64,000 nt of DNA, from assembly GCF_000002865.3 (NCBI RefSeq), contig NW_001865054.1:505450-569449 (forward strand). Reading direction: 5' to 3'. The position numbers and the translations under genes are program-made. Positions within the stretch are counted from its first letter, which is position 1; each line of letters begins with the position of its first letter. Below the pieces are notes generated by a model. The model was given only the letters and a program-made list of their open reading frames with translations. It was not told the DNA's origin and did not search any database. Positions 12,588 to 29,042 of the stretch are shown in pieces. Source of the stretch: Monosiga brevicollis MX1. Lineage: Eukaryota; Opisthokonta; Choanoflagellata; Craspedida; Salpingoecidae.

Positions 12588-15500
12588 TTATTTGAGAGTG
12601 GATTGGCTGTGTTTGTCCAGCATCTGCTCTCCCAAGGCTTTTGCCAACATTTTGGCCATGTCATTGCGAGAACGCGACGCTATGAATGGGCACACGAATC
12701 TGGTGAGCGCTACACTCTGAACGGGCCGACAAATGCATGAATAATATCCACCCTTTTCGTGCCCTCCCACTCGATGGGCTCGGATCGCAGTAAGTTGTTG
12801 AAGACATACTTGCAAGAACTTGCGCCGACTGGCCCTGGGCATTCACCAGGGTCAAATCTGCTTTGGCTGCAACAAGCAGCTCAGCCATTTCAAGCTGCGC
12901 TCGAGGAGCAGAAATGCATGCATGTAGGGCCGTATCCCGCTACCACAGAAAATAAAAAGCACGGCATCACCGAACACAGAAATGAGTTTTGCGGTATCGT
13001 AGAGAGGACATCACTTGGCCTAGCAAGGCGCATCAGCAACGGAAACGACATTGCGGTATCTCACATCACGACCGCAGAGGATGTCTGGTTTGGCACCATG
13101 ATCCAACAGCTCTCGCACGGCGTCAAGGTGGCCGTGCTTGCACGCGAGATAAAGCGGCGTGCATTTGGAAGAGCGATCCACCTGATTCACGTTCACATCA
13201 GCTTCCAATTGTTCCTTAATGAACTGCGCACGCCCTTGTCCAAATTGTGCCACTTCCCTAAAGAGCAACAGGGTGGGATCCCTAAGCAACCAGGCACAGT
13301 GAGCGGCAGGTTGGTGAGCCGTACCGGCAAACAGGCAGGCTAGGAGCCGTGCACCGCAAAAACAGTGACCGAACCCCCGGCGACTCACAGTTCAAGCTCA
13401 CGCGGAGCCGCACTGCCCGGTCGTGATGAAGAGCGAGAACCCGTCTGCGAACGATCGGCTCGCTGCTGACGATGTCCATCGGCCGTTTGAGAGCGCTGAC
13501 GACTTGCAGGCGAAGTGCCTTGACGCCGACGCTCAACTGACTGTCTGAGTGTCGCTGCCAGGCCGTCAGCAGGGCTTTTGGCTGGCGTGCGGGAACCAGT
13601 TTTGTGCTTTCGCGGAGTAACCTTGCTCGAGACGGCCTCTTCCTCATCTTCCTCCTCACTGGAAGACGAGAAGCTGAAGCTATCAATCGTTCCATCATCG
13701 CTATCGCTGTCGGCAGGTTTATTGTTTTTGGCGTGTGAGCGGCTCCGGCCTTTTCCGACGCCACCTCGCGAGGAAGTATGCGCAGACTCTCGATCATCCT
13801 CTTCCTCCTCGTCCTCCATGCTTCGTAGGCCGCGCTGCTGACGTCGGCCATTTCGAAGCAAGTCACTTGATTGGGGCCGCTGCTTGGTATTTGCAGCTGC
13901 GCCTCGTGTATTGGAGCGGGCTTGTTCAAGTCGCACACGCTCGATAGCAGTTTTGGCAGCATTCACAGGCACCGCCTCCCCTTTACCTGCTTCTGGTGCA
14001 TTTGCTTTGGTCAACCATGTGGTCACCACAATGTGTCGAGGTGTTTCTTCGACGCGTAACTGTTCCACGGCCTTGAACCGCGGCTTGCCGATGGCAGCTT
14101 GCAGAGTGTGAGATGTTCGCAGGTGCTGTTTCATGAAGTGTGCCAGGTGATCAACTTGTAAGCGCCAGTATCCCTGGCCGGGACTCACGTCCGAGATGCC
14201 GGGACCTTGTGGCTCTATTGCGACAGACAGGACAGCCTTGGTGAGCATGAAAGCCAAGAATTCATGCGAACGACTGATTTTGAAGAGGCCATGTGCTATG
14301 ACTGGCTGCACTGCCCCATATGATGGGCTACCACGACAACCGGAGGTGCGCTTACGTGTGGCCTCAGTCCGTACAGAGTTTCGGGCTCCATTTTTCTTGC
14401 CATTGGGCTTTTCGAACTGCAGCATGTCGGCCTGGATGGCCACGTGACGCTGTTTTCTGCAGGTTGATAACCAGGCATGGGTGCACGCAAAAAGTCGCGG
14501 CGTGTGAGAATTTCACGTGAATACTCGGCCAACGCACCCATCAATCCCACTTGGCACGTGAATCCCCTGGAAAAGTGCTGCGCATGCGAAAAAGATAAAC
14601 GTACGCAACGCGAACTGTGCGAGGGAAGACAAAGGAAGAGGATGCAGTTGAGCCGGCGAGAGCTGCCGCCGTGGCCGGTCGAGCTGGCTGCCCAGTGCGG
14701 GTCGGAGCAGCATCGGGGGCAATCTGCGGGACGTTGCTCCCGTTCATGAGACTGCTGCGCAACAGTTCGTGTTCTGCACGGGTGGTGTCGGCGTTTCGGA
14801 TAGCATCAGCTGTTGGTGGGCGCATCATGCGGCCAGAGGCATCGAGGCGCTGAGTAACAGAACGACCGCCGTTGAAACTGGATGTGAGGCTCTTGACTTG
14901 ATCGTGTACGCGCTCGCGCGCGCGCGTGTGTTGCGCCTGGTGGATTGCGTCGCCGCTGCCGTTGAAGGCAGCTAGCAGAAGATCGGCCCGTTCTTGCATG
15001 CGCTTGGCTGCCACCAGCGCAGCAGTGTCGTCCAGCGAGAGGTTGTCGCCTGGGCGTGATTGCCCGTTCTGCGGGCCATGCTGGTGTTGAGGCGCGTTGT
15101 ATTCTTGGGGGTAGGCACCAAAGGACATGTTGCCAGTTGCTTGTGGGGTTGGAAATTGCTGGTATGGTGGATGTTGTGGCGGCTGCTGTGGCTGCAGTTG
15201 TTGCTGTTGTTGCGGGTATGGATAAGCCTGGGTCGCATAGGGGTGTGAAGCCACCGGTGTCATGCCGTAGCCAGGAGCCGACGCCATGCTGAAAGGAATG
15301 CCATTGGATGGGCCTTGCATTTGCGGTGGGACGGGTGGGTGCTGTTGTGGTTGCTGCTGCTGAGGTGGGTAGCCGCCATTGCCGGCTTGAGGTGGGCCTT
15401 GTTGGTAATATTGCCCGGGGGCGGGACCATAGGTCTGCGCCCATGTTGGGGCATGCATGGCCGAGCTTGGCGGTGCTGTGGGCCCGTGTGGCGGCTGGTG

Positions 15501-16627
15501 CTGGCTGTCGTTACGTTCCACGACAGGTGGGCCGTGATTTGTGTGTCCAGAGCTTGGGACGGGGTTGTCAAGAAGGCTTTGATCATGCAAGGGCCGAGGT
15601 GGCCTCTGGCGCTGGGTCGCGGTCATCCATGAGGGCTCTGCTGGTGTAGTCTGGCTGGCATTGGGGGCCCACTCGTCGCGTCTCGTGGTGCTACGGGTAT
15701 TTGAAGCAGTAGCCTTTTTCCTGCTCTTGCGCACTGGATTGAACCCACCACGCGGATCCGGGACTTGAGATTCGAGTTGTTCGTCGCCGTACTCGTCGCC
15801 AGATAACACCACTGTGGACTGCTTGTCCTCGGTCGGCGCGGTCTCGGGCAGATCCACGACAGGCTCTGCCTATGCCCCAATGAGAAATGACGATGAGCAC
15901 TGCTGCTTGACCCACACTGGGCACGGTGACTCTTGAGACTGTCACATGCTCCTTAAACGTGCACCGGCAGTGTATACGCGACGCTTGGGTGGGATCAGAC
16001 AGGTGTGCAACCCACGCGCACTGCACGTTACCTCGTCGACTTGAAAGTACTTCGTCACGATGCTGCTGGGAGCTTGTCGGAGATTTTTTCTGCGCATGAT
16101 GCCGAGTTTATCATACCCCGGCGCGTGATTTTTTGTGAGCTATCGCACGTGACGCTGACACATGGGGTCGGACCAACCTTGATACGGCGACAGCTTTGAT
16201 GACACGTCGGCCATTGCTCAGGGTGAAAGGGCGGCGATACCTACCATGTGGGGCAGTGGAGCGACCAGGTGAGTATTCCCGCAGTAAACGCAAGAGAGCA
16301 GATGGTGCATGTGGGTGCACACACGGCGTTGCACGCATCGCTTGCTGAGCAGCCAGCGCGGACAGCAAACCCGTACTTGAGTGTGTGTTTGTTGCTGGGA
16401 TCAAAGGGCTCAGGCTTGTCGCCGGTCAGCTGGAAAGAAGGTCGCAAGGCAGGCCTGCTTGAGAGTTGCGCCCCGGGCCGGAACGCGCAGTGATGTGTAC
16501 TAGCAGGCCACTGACTAACCGTGTAGAAGATGTCGACACCTGCCGCTTGGCATACAATCTTGACTTTTTGTTGAGGGTTGATGAATTCGCTCGTGGGCGT
16601 CACGACCGGTGCTGGGATGCCAGGCAT
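12588..16627 (-). CDS. DZANK1: DZANK1-like protein (N-terminal beta domain, conserved GYW region, ankyrin repeats)
   Basis: Start at ATG 16627: MPGIPAPVVTPTSEFINPQ, then KIVCQAAGVDIFYT and TLKYGFAVRAGCSASDA. This matches the opening beta-sandwich domain of animal DZANK1 (PQPG...VNIYYTLDG...IQVKAIAVSKDCRQSG, recalled from the family). A long Gln/Pro/Tyr-rich exon (about 15868-14545) follows. The next exon (about 14443-13390) carries SPGQGYWRLQVDHLAHFM and GKPRFKAVEQLRVEETP, equivalent to SPGRGYWRRQLDHISAHL in DZANK1, then an acidic/Ser-rich basic tail. After a GTGAGT donor at about 13388, ankyrin repeats appear (CTPLYLACKHGHLDAVRELL; MAELLVAAKADLTLVNAQGQ), ending AKALGEQMLDKHSQSTLK. Vertebrate DZANK1 is linked to ciliary and vesicle transport. 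The double zinc ribbon is not obvious; only CVYCGNTH near 16280 looks zinc-ribbon-like. Confidence 0.8.
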
Positions 16628-17438
16628 GACAGCGATGTGCCTTTGGTCCGACTCTCAATCAATGCGACTGCGAGTCAGCACCTTGTATCCTCGACCAAGT
16701 CGACAAGCGTCCCACGCGTACTCCAGCGAGGGTAGCACCCTCGATCAAACCGGTCTCAGAGCAAAGAGTCGTGCTCCCCTCGAAAATACATCCGGATGTA
16801 GTGCAAAGTGCGATCGTGCGCGAAAGAGATGAAATTTTCGTGTGTGTGCGTGTGTGTGTGTGATGATGACAACAAATTTGAGTTGACAAGCAACCCTTAC
16901 AGTTGGTAGCGTCGGACTTTTGAGCGAATTTTTCGATATTTTTGCTATAATTTCTCAATCTGCTTCGATTGTTTCTACCGAACTTGACCCCTCTGCAGGC
17001 GGCGTATACCTGCCGACGGAATAACGTGAAGCAGATAATTCTGACCATGTGTTTTTTTGCTCGCTGTTGGGCAAAGGCAAGACAATCACACTACAATGTA
17101 TCTATGGGCAGTAATACTGGCTTCGCTTAATACGAACACAAGAAGACACGGTTACTTTGATTATAAGGAAATGGACAAGAAAAATCAATCAACGCAGCAA
17201 CGTTCATCAGATCACACAAAAGCACCGCAGGCACCTCATTCGCACGCTTTGCCAAAGTCACTCTGCAAGTCGTAGGCGGCTAGGCGCTAGTTGATCTGAT
17301 GATGAAGGTAGTGCAATTCACCACACCAGACACAAACCGAGAGGCTGGTCAATTACAAGAAGTACAAGAATACGGGGCACGGGAAGCAGTCTAGTGCAAG
17401 CTCAGCTGCAAGCACAGCATGGCAGCTTGCATGTCGAG
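16628..17438. other. Intergenic region between two minus-strand genes
   Basis: About 810 bp containing the upstream region of the DZANK1-like gene and the 3' UTR of the pseudouridine-catabolism gene. A short GT tract is at about 16841-16862. Frames here (for example across 16659-17048) have no family signature. Confidence 0.45.
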
Positions 17439-21044
<3,606 letters not shown>

Positions 21045-21427
21045 CGTGGTGTGTGTGTGTGTGTGTGTGTCCGCAGTAAATATGAAACGCGAACGCAGTG
21101 AAAGTTTCATTTCTTGTCGTGTGTGTTGTTGATCGATTCATTGGTATGTGTGTGTGTGTGAGTGAGTGAGTGTGTGAGTGTGTGTGGCACTGACTGTTTG
21201 GCAGCGTTGTCGTGGCAAAGGGTGGCCGCTCGACAGGTCGGGAATGGGGTTGGGAAGATGGTTGCTGTAGTCGGGGAGCGGGGTGAAAGCAAGACGATAC
21301 TGTTTGTTTTTTGGGGGGGTTGCAAACACTTGAGATCGGGTGAAAGAAGTACGGTGAGCTCACCTTGTGCGAACGTGGCATCTGCAGCAGGGGTTGGAGC
21401 GACAACGTTCGCTCCTGTCCTCGCAAC
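21045..21427. promoter_or_regulatory. Divergent upstream region (pseudouridine gene / GALNT)
   Basis: About 380 bp between two divergent start codons. It contains (GT)n at 21050-21069 and 21146-21186 with GAGT interruptions. No specific promoter element was recognised. Confidence 0.45.
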
Positions 21428-22267
21428 ATGAAGACGGTGCAAGTTCGGAAGCGGCCCTTGGTGGCTATTGTGGTGGTTTTGTTGCTGGCTTTGTCGGGCC
21501 TGTTCCTATTGACACGTGGTGCGGATCGCGCGTTGCCTCAGCTAGCCAACTCTGCTGGAGCTGAATTTGTGGTTCGCTCATCATGACCTTGTGCCACGCC
21601 TCTTCTGTGCTGCCCACGTTCTTTTTCAGGCGGTGACAATGTCAATGCAGGTGCGTATTTGAGTATTGACTTTCACCTAGGCCTCAACTTATTCTTTCAA
21701 GCAGCTGCTCTGATCATGCTGACTGGTGATCATGGTTGGTGCAGGCTCGGTGTCAGGGCAGGCACAGTGGGAAGCGCGTAATCCGCACCCTGCTTCCAAT
21801 GCGGCTGTGAAGCGTGCAGCTTCCGCAAAAGAGGCAGACGACGACGACGACGTAGCTGCTGGTGAGGAGCCTGTCAATCCCGCCGTGGAACGAATTGGTG
21901 CTGGCGTCGTGCCCCAAGGGGTAGGTATCCCGTAGCCACCTGAAGGAGATCGCGCATGATCTGTTGACCGCGCGTGTTCTCACCACGCCCATTCAAACGC
22001 ATTTGCAGCAACCCAAGCACAAGTTTCACCATGAACCCAACGTCCAGCACAACGATCCACTCAAGGAAATCGTCGACAAGGTTGGTCGCCACTCTCCAGT
22101 TCCACTACTTTTCTCGTCGACATCCGCCTGATGTAAGAATGCGGCACGCTTTGTTTGCAGATGCACCATAAGCACATGGCTGCGGCTCGTGCGGATGCCC
22201 TTGAACGCCACAAAAATGAGACGGGCGAAGATGCTTCAAATCTGGTCCGTGTCGTTTGGTTAGAGCG

Positions 22268-22312
<45 letters not shown>

Positions 22313-25300
22313 GAGAGAGATAGAGAGAAAGAGGCGAGGGAGCGCGACCTTACTGTTTTGCTGCTGACATTAGGGGCATGCGGCGTATCCGGTAAAGCAG
22401 GTTGCTGCCGAAGTCGATGTTGTTCCACGCAACACCATGTCCGATGACGAGGCGTTTGGGAAGGTAAAATAGCGCAAGAGTGTCTTGAACCACAAAATTA
22501 TATGCATGTGTCATTGCTGCGATCATCTCACTGCTTCACGTGTTTTTTTATGTTCGTAGAAGCCATTGATTTTTCCTGGAGCCTCGGCGACTCGCCTTCA
22601 TGGGCAAGTGGGCGTCAAGCCAGATGGCACACCAGGTTTTACGCTCAAAGACAAGCCCACCGAGACAGGTTTTAAGATGCTGGCAGGCAACGGCTTCAAC
22701 GCTCGCCTTAGCGACAGTATCTCGCTTGATCGCGAGGCCAGCGATTTTCGGTACGCCAGCGCCAGTGCGCCTGTTCACGCGCTGTTCAAGACACATGGCA
22801 CCCACCAGGGATGCTCAATTGACGGTTGTATGCCTGCTCACGTTCCTTGGCCTCTCTGTAGTATGCCTGCCTGCAAGTCACTGCATTACGACCTGGATGC
22901 TATTCCCGAGACGAGTGTGGTGATTGTGTTTTACAATGAAGCCTTTTCTCCCTTGATGCGCAGCGTGCACAGTGTTCTGAATCGGTATGATTTGTGTGAT
23001 TCGCTTCATCGTGCGCCCCTTTTTTTTGCTCTGGCGAGGAGCTTCTCCCCATGCCCCACGTTTCTTTGTCACATCCTCCTTATCTCCCAATTTTTGAGGC
23101 CCACCAGCCTTTGATTGACCTCCTTGTCCGCCAAGGTAATGATCACATTCTGTTCTCTTGACTGTCCTTGAAATGGAATGACTTTACATAGATCGCCGCC
23201 TCAACTGCTCAAGGAAATCGTGCTCGTTGATGATGGTTCGGATAAGCCCTGGCTTCAAGATGAGCTCGTCGACTATGTGGCTCTCCTGCCCAAAGTTCGG
23301 TACGGCAGCCGCTCTGTGGTATGGGTCTAGAAGAAATGGCCTCTGCGCTTATTCAATATGGAACGGACAGGCTTGTGCGACAGTCGCACCGCTCTGGACT
23401 AGTGGAGGCTCGCTTGCGTGGTATCCGCGAGGCTCGCGCCCCCACCTTTATCGTGCTCGACTCACACATTGAGGTGCAACCGGGGTGGCTCGAGCCTTTG
23501 CTGGATAATCTGCGTCAGAACCCCCACAACATGGTCATGCCGCAGATTGACAGGTTGGTTGGCAGCCCAAGAGTACCGGGAAAAGTCCACGCACGGGGTT
23601 GCTGACCGCCGAGCCCATGGCTACCAATGTTCAATTCCCGCCCCTTAGCATCGACCCCGAGACATTTGAGCACAAGGCCGGCGGTATCGGTTGCACGCTG
23701 GGTATGTTGAGACTGAGTTCGAGGCAATCGTCCTTGGAGCAGTGTGCATGCAATGTTGTGGAGACGGACGCTTTGTGGGCTTTCTCTGACGTCTGCTGGG
23801 CCTTACTGCTGTAGGCTTCATTTGGAACTTGATTGAGCACGGGATGGGACTCCAGGAGCAGGAGCGTCAGCGTCGCGCTCATGGTGAGGAGCAATACGCT
23901 TCTGCCCGTCCCTGAGGTGCACCGTCCTGGGTGTTGACACTACGCGTGTACTTGCTTGTCATTCGGGGTGGTGTTGGTGGTGGTATAGACACGGACTCGA
24001 TTCGCTCTCCTACCATGGCCGGTGGTCTTTTTGGTGGCTGGACTGGCTACTTCTGGGAGTTGGGAGGCTGTAAGTGCATCTTCAAGTGTTGGCCATGGAC
24101 AATGGTCGGGAAAGGCGGGATGAGGCTTGTCAAGGCAAACTGCAACGTGTCCTTCTGCATTTCACTCTCACAGCCATCTACCGTGCACGTGACCGCTGTT
24201 ATTGTCTTATCGGTGGGGCTCAGACGACGAGGAGTGGGGCTACTGGGGCACAGAGAATCTGGAGCTTTCCTTTCGATTGTGGCAATGTGGCGGTCGGCTT
24301 GAATGCGAGCCGTGCTCTCGCGTGTATCACATCTTCCGCAAGGGTGGCGGCGCCTACTCCCTGCCTGGTACGGCCGCCTGGCGTGTTTCGGCTGCGCGCA
24401 CGCCCGCAGTGAAGGTGATTGGGATATCGGGAGGTGCTTGAGCGAAAAGTTGCGTTGGAAACCGGATGCTCCATTCACATTTGTTTTGAATTTGAATTTG
24501 ATTCACATGACCGGTGGTGGCCCAGGCAACCATGTGCTCAAAAATAAGCTGCGAACTGCCACCCTCTGGATGGATGAGTTTGGCTGGATCACGCGGGTAG
24601 GACTGCAAGCTGCTGGCTCTTTTGTTGCACGGCGCCCAGTCAGTCACGTTTCCACGTTTGTCCTCATCTGCTGCTATTGTCAGGACGTGATGGGCAACCC
24701 GCATACGGAGCTTGGTCCTTTGAAAAAGATGATCGACCTACGCGAGCGTCTGCAGTGCAAATCGTTCAAGTGGGTTACGCATGACCGGTGTCTGGCGATT
24801 GACCGGTGTCTGGCCTTTGCCTCGACATGGGGGGCTCACCGTGCAGCACGCCTGGGATAGATGGTACTTGGAGACTGTCTTTCCCGAGTCTCCCCTGACA
24901 GATTTGCGGCAGATTTTGGCGCGAGGTACGAATACTTTGCATTTGTCATGAAGAGATGGGGTGTGTCAAGTCACGACAGCCCGTGGTGGAGGCGAAGAAA
25001 TGTGTGGGTGTGGATGTGGCAGCGGTCAGGATCAACGGTCGCCATTGGGGGCGCTTTTGTGACGCTTGTGCCTAAGCTTTGATGGGCTTTTGTCTTGCAC
25101 TGCATTGTGCTGTCCTCCTCGCCTTGGGTCGATTTGTGCTAGGTGCCATCAAGAATGTTGGTGCCAACGTGTGTTTGGACCACCACTTTAAGACGCAGCC
25201 AGGCGCACAAGTGGGCGTCGGCTCCTGCCATAGTGCCCGCTCGCAAGAGTACGTTGCATCTCGCGCGTGTGGATTTGCTGGGTCGGTGTGGTAGCGTCTT

Positions 25301-25933
25301 GCATACCTGTCTGGCAGCATGGGCTCAACGGGTGCTTTTGTTGCGCTGCTGCATAAAGGTGGATCTTGTTCGAGAAGACGGGCATCCGACCCATGCGGGA
25401 TCTTGAGCGCTGTGTGATGCAGAACGAAATTACGTTTTGTGATTGGCGACCCCTGGACATGGGCTGGGACTATGATGCCACGACACGCCTGTTGAAGCAC
25501 CATCACACGGGCAAGTGCATGGCGGTCCACGAGCAGAAGGTTGTTACCGCTTCTTGTGATGCCGGTGACGCCATGCAGCAGTGGGAGATCAACCCCTTTG
25601 ACGTTCACGGTTTGTACGAGCGCAACACCATTTCAGCTTTGCAGTGTTTCGTCCATTCGACATTGCACCTCACCTTGCTGCTTGCTCTGGGCAGATGCTC
25701 TACGTGACTTGAAGCGCGAGGCCGAAGCCCTGGGCATCGAGCCCCGTGTCTCCCCTGGTATGAGGCCATATTTGGTTGGGCTACGTTGTTTGCACGCGGC
25801 AGCAGCCGCGACCAAACCGATTGCTTGCTTGATTGTGGCACACTCATCTTTCTCCCGCCTGCCTCGCACAAACCTCCTACCTTTGGCGTTTGACCCTTCT
25901 GTAGAGCTGCGGCCTCTTTTGGACGAGCTCTAA
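21428..25933 (+). CDS. Polypeptide N-acetylgalactosaminyltransferase (GT27) with C-terminal ricin-type lectin domain
   Basis: Type II Golgi membrane glycosyltransferase that would start mucin-type O-glycosylation (GalNAc to Ser/Thr). The start at 21428 gives a short basic tail and one membrane helix ([17 protein letters not shown]). A charged stem follows, then the catalytic domain: [32 protein letters not shown], the metal-binding D-x-H motif in [30 protein letters not shown] and the acceptor-binding [26 protein letters not shown] follows, and later [20 protein letters not shown]. The end shows beta-trefoil features ([40 protein letters not shown]). At about 23300-23335 the frame of [14 protein letters not shown] does not connect cleanly by any GT..AG intron to the next exon ([19 protein letters not shown]); see findings. 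Exons were not all resolved. Confidence 0.88.
22267..22327 (+). repeat. (GA)n microsatellite in a GALNT intron
   Basis: A GA dinucleotide run of roughly 25-30 units with a few substitutions, inside a GALNT intron upstream of the exon that begins [15 protein letters not shown]. Confidence 0.9.
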
Positions 25934-26858
25934 ATCAAGATCACCTCGAATTTATTTGAGCTGTTTGCTATGACCGACAAACAACAGCCACAGCGACCAG
26001 CGAAGAGAGTGATGACAACAGAACAACAAGCGCCAACCAGACCAAAGTATCAGCTTTTTGTGACTATCATTTCGAATCCATTTTTGACATCAAAACAATA
26101 GCCATCTTCCCACCCCTGCTGGATCAACGGAACCAACGTCAAGACGAGTAAACCGTGACCAAAATCACACTCCACCCTCCCGGGCCATAACAACGAACCT
26201 CGCTACCAGCTGTCAGTTGAAAGCCCGTTCATCCAAAAAAGAAAGTCGACCAAGCCGCAACCACATGTGTGTGTAGTGTGAGTGTGTGTGTGTATTTTTG
26301 GTTGTTGAGAGTAAGTGCTGCTGCTGCTGGCGCTGCTGTTGGCGGTGGTGGTGTGTCTCCGTCTCCGTTTCCGTCTCTCTCTCTCTCTGTGTGCGCGAGT
26401 TTGCAAATGGCAGCTGGCAAGGGCTGGGGAGATGCATTCAGAGAAGGATTTGGGGTGTGGGCATTGGTGCGGCAAACACGGCGTGGGTGCTACAGTTTTG
26501 CAGCAGTCTTGTTGGCCGTGTCTCTTGTGGTTGGAAAGAGCTTGAGCGTTGGCAGAAGAAAAAAAAAAAAAACGCGACTCACATCCGAGCTTGCGTCAAT
26601 ATCTCAGTCCCAGCTCGGCTCTGCTCTTGGGCTTGCTCCATACGCCTTGTCTGGTTTCGAGCATGTCGTTGCAGAGACGTTGTCGTTGACCCGCGGCTTG
26701 GGATCAGCGCGCGCATCGCATCAACTCATGAGCTCAAATCTGACCGCATGACAATCATAGGCACATCCAGTCTCCGTGCTTAAGCGTCTTGGTCCGCAGC
26801 TTTTCGTCTTCTTCCAGTTTGCACACCGTTCTCCTCTCGTCACACAAGCTCATTCGCC
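25934..26858. other. Intergenic region between GALNT and CCT1
   Basis: About 925 bp with no convincing gene. It contains GT/TG and CT/TC short tracts (26266-26292, 26371-26392) and a 14-A run near 26559. An open frame with ATG at 26407 would encode about 114 residues with one hydrophobic stretch, but it has no homologue I recognise. It probably holds the CCT1 promoter and 5' UTR. Confidence 0.4.
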
Positions 26859-29042
26859 ATGAGTTCCGGCAAGACGCTGGCCCTGGGCGGCGAGCGCGTC
26901 TCCGGTAATGACGTGCGACAGCAGAACGGTAAGACAGGTCTTTATGACCCCTCTTCCGTCCGCCTTCATGTGCAGGCCTACACCCACCCATTCGTGCTCC
27001 CCGCTCATTTTGCTCATGGGTTCTAGTGACGGCTGCGGTGGCCGTGGCCAATGTCGTCAAAAGCTCCCTGGGCCCTGTGGGTCTGGACAAGATGCTGGTC
27101 GATGATGTCGGGGTATGTGGGGTGATCTTGGCCTTGTTCTGGTTCATCCGTCTCCTCCCTTGTGTCGCGCCTACTTGGCTGGGGTCAGCAGTGTTGCCTC
27201 TTGATCTGACTGACGCTGCTTCGCACATGTTCGTAGGATGTGACCGTGACCAACGATGGTGCTACCATTGTGCAGATGCTCGAGGTCGAGCACCCGGCTG
27301 GCAAGGTTCTCGTCGAGCTGGCTCAGCTTCAGGATCAGGAGGTACGTCCACTTTTCTTCTCCAGCAGACAATGACCTTGTCAACACGCGCCTTGAGTGGT
27401 CTCCTCTTCGTTTGTCTTTGCTTGGCCCTGGACATTTGCATGGTGTCCTCCTGACCAACCGATTGCGTTTGCAATCTCCTTTCTTCGCTGGGGCTGGCTG
27501 TTGGGTCCAGGTTGGCGATGGCACGACCAGTGTCGTTATTGTTGCCGCAGAGCTGCTCAAGGGCGCTGATCAATTGGTGCGCGAAAAGATTCATCCCACC
27601 TCAATTATCAGTGGCTTCCGCCTGGCCAGCAAGGAGGCCATCCGGTATATTCAGGACCATCTCATCATCAACACTGACGATCTGGGCCGTGAGGTTCTGC
27701 TCAACGCAGCGCGCACCTCGATGAGCTCCAAGATTATCGGCGCTGAGTCGGACTTTTTCTCCAACATGGCTGTCAACGCCATGATGGCAGTCAAGCGCAC
27801 AGGATCACGCGGTGATGCCAAGTACCCGGTCAAGGCGGTCAACATCCTCAAGGCGCACGGTGGTAGCGCTAAGGAGTCGCGCCTTATTGATGGCTACGCC
27901 CTCAACTGCACCATTGCTTCCCAGGCCATGCCCAAGCGCGTGGAGAATGCCAAGATTGCGTGCCTCGACTTTGATTTGCGCAAGGCGCGCATGAAAATGG
28001 GCGTTCACGTTTTGGTCAACGACCCGGAGAAGCTGGATGCTATCCGCCAGCGTGAGGCGGACATGACCAAGGAGCGCATCCAGAAGATTCTGTCCACTGG
28101 TGCCAACGTCATCCTGACCACGCAGGGCATTGATGATCTCAACCTCAAGTACTTGGTGGAGGCTGGCTGCATGGGCGTGCGTCGTGTGGCTAAGGATGAT
28201 CTCAAGCGCATCGCGCGGGCCACTGGTGGCTCCATCGTTATGACCATGGCTAACATGGAGGGTGACGAGGTGTTTGACGCCTCGAGCCTGGGACAGGCCG
28301 AGCTTGTGGAACAGGAGCGTGTGTGTGATGACGAGTTGATTGTGATCAGCCGACCCAAGGCCAAGTCTTCGGCCTCCATCATCCTGCGCGGCGCCAATCT
28401 GTTCATGCTTGATGAGATGGAACGTGCAGTGCACGATGCTCTTTGCGTGGTCAAGCGCGTTTTGGAACACAAGAAAGTGGTGCCGGGCGGTGGTGCCGTC
28501 GAGGCCGCCCTCTCCATCTACCTTGAGAACTACGCCACCTCCCTTTCCTCTCGCGAGCAGCTGGCTATTGCTGAGTTTGCCAAGGCCCTGCTGGTCATTC
28601 CCAAGACGCTGGCCGTCAATGCTGCCTGTGATGCCACCGAACTGGTGGCCAAGCTGCGTGCCGTGCACAACATGTCTCAGACCCAAGAGGATAAGGCAGA
28701 TTTGAAGTGGTACGCTTGCTTTGTTGCCATGCCCACCTACCGTTTGTACCTTTGTCGTTCTTTTGTGGTAGTGGGATCATACTAACGTACTTTTTTTCAA
28801 TTTTATCGTATGTGTCCTGCCTTATCTCTAGGGTGGGTCTGGACTTGACCAAGAACCAGGTCCGTGACAGCTTGAAGAATGGTGTGCTTGAGCCCGCCAT
28901 TTCCAAGATCAACAGCATCAAGTATGCGACCGAGGCCGCCATTACGATATTGCGTATTGATGACATGATCAAGATTGCACCGCGTCAGGAGGATCCCAAC
29001 TCTTACCACAACGCCGTGGCCAGTGGCCAGCTGAACGGTTAA
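26859..29042 (+). CDS. CCT1: T-complex protein 1 subunit alpha (CCT1)
   Basis: Five exons (26859-26928, 27027-27112, 27237-27341, 27511-28709, 28832-29042) add up to exactly 556 residues, the length of human CCT1. Subunit-specific sequence is clear: [130 protein letters not shown] and [24 protein letters not shown] and GGG bind and hydrolyse ATP in group II chaperonins. The protein forms one eighth of each ring of the cytosolic TRiC/CCT chaperonin that folds actin, tubulin and other clients. Nothing is missing. Confidence 0.97.

Noticed and set aside
13385-13388. Stop codon ending the acidic exon of the DZANK1-like gene
   Set aside because: The stop overlaps a GTGAGT donor, and the ankyrin exon follows in frame as expected for DZANK1; I treat it as an exon end, not the end of the gene.
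16659-17048. Minus-strand frame of 129 codons upstream of the DZANK1-like gene
   Set aside because: Contains a CA-repeat translation and no family signature; likely upstream/5' UTR DNA.
26407-26751. Frame starting MAAGKGWGDAFREGFG with one hydrophobic stretch upstream of CCT1
   Set aside because: The A-run and dinucleotide tracts shape much of it; no recognised homology and no independent evidence. Mentioned only as a possibility in the intergenic entry.
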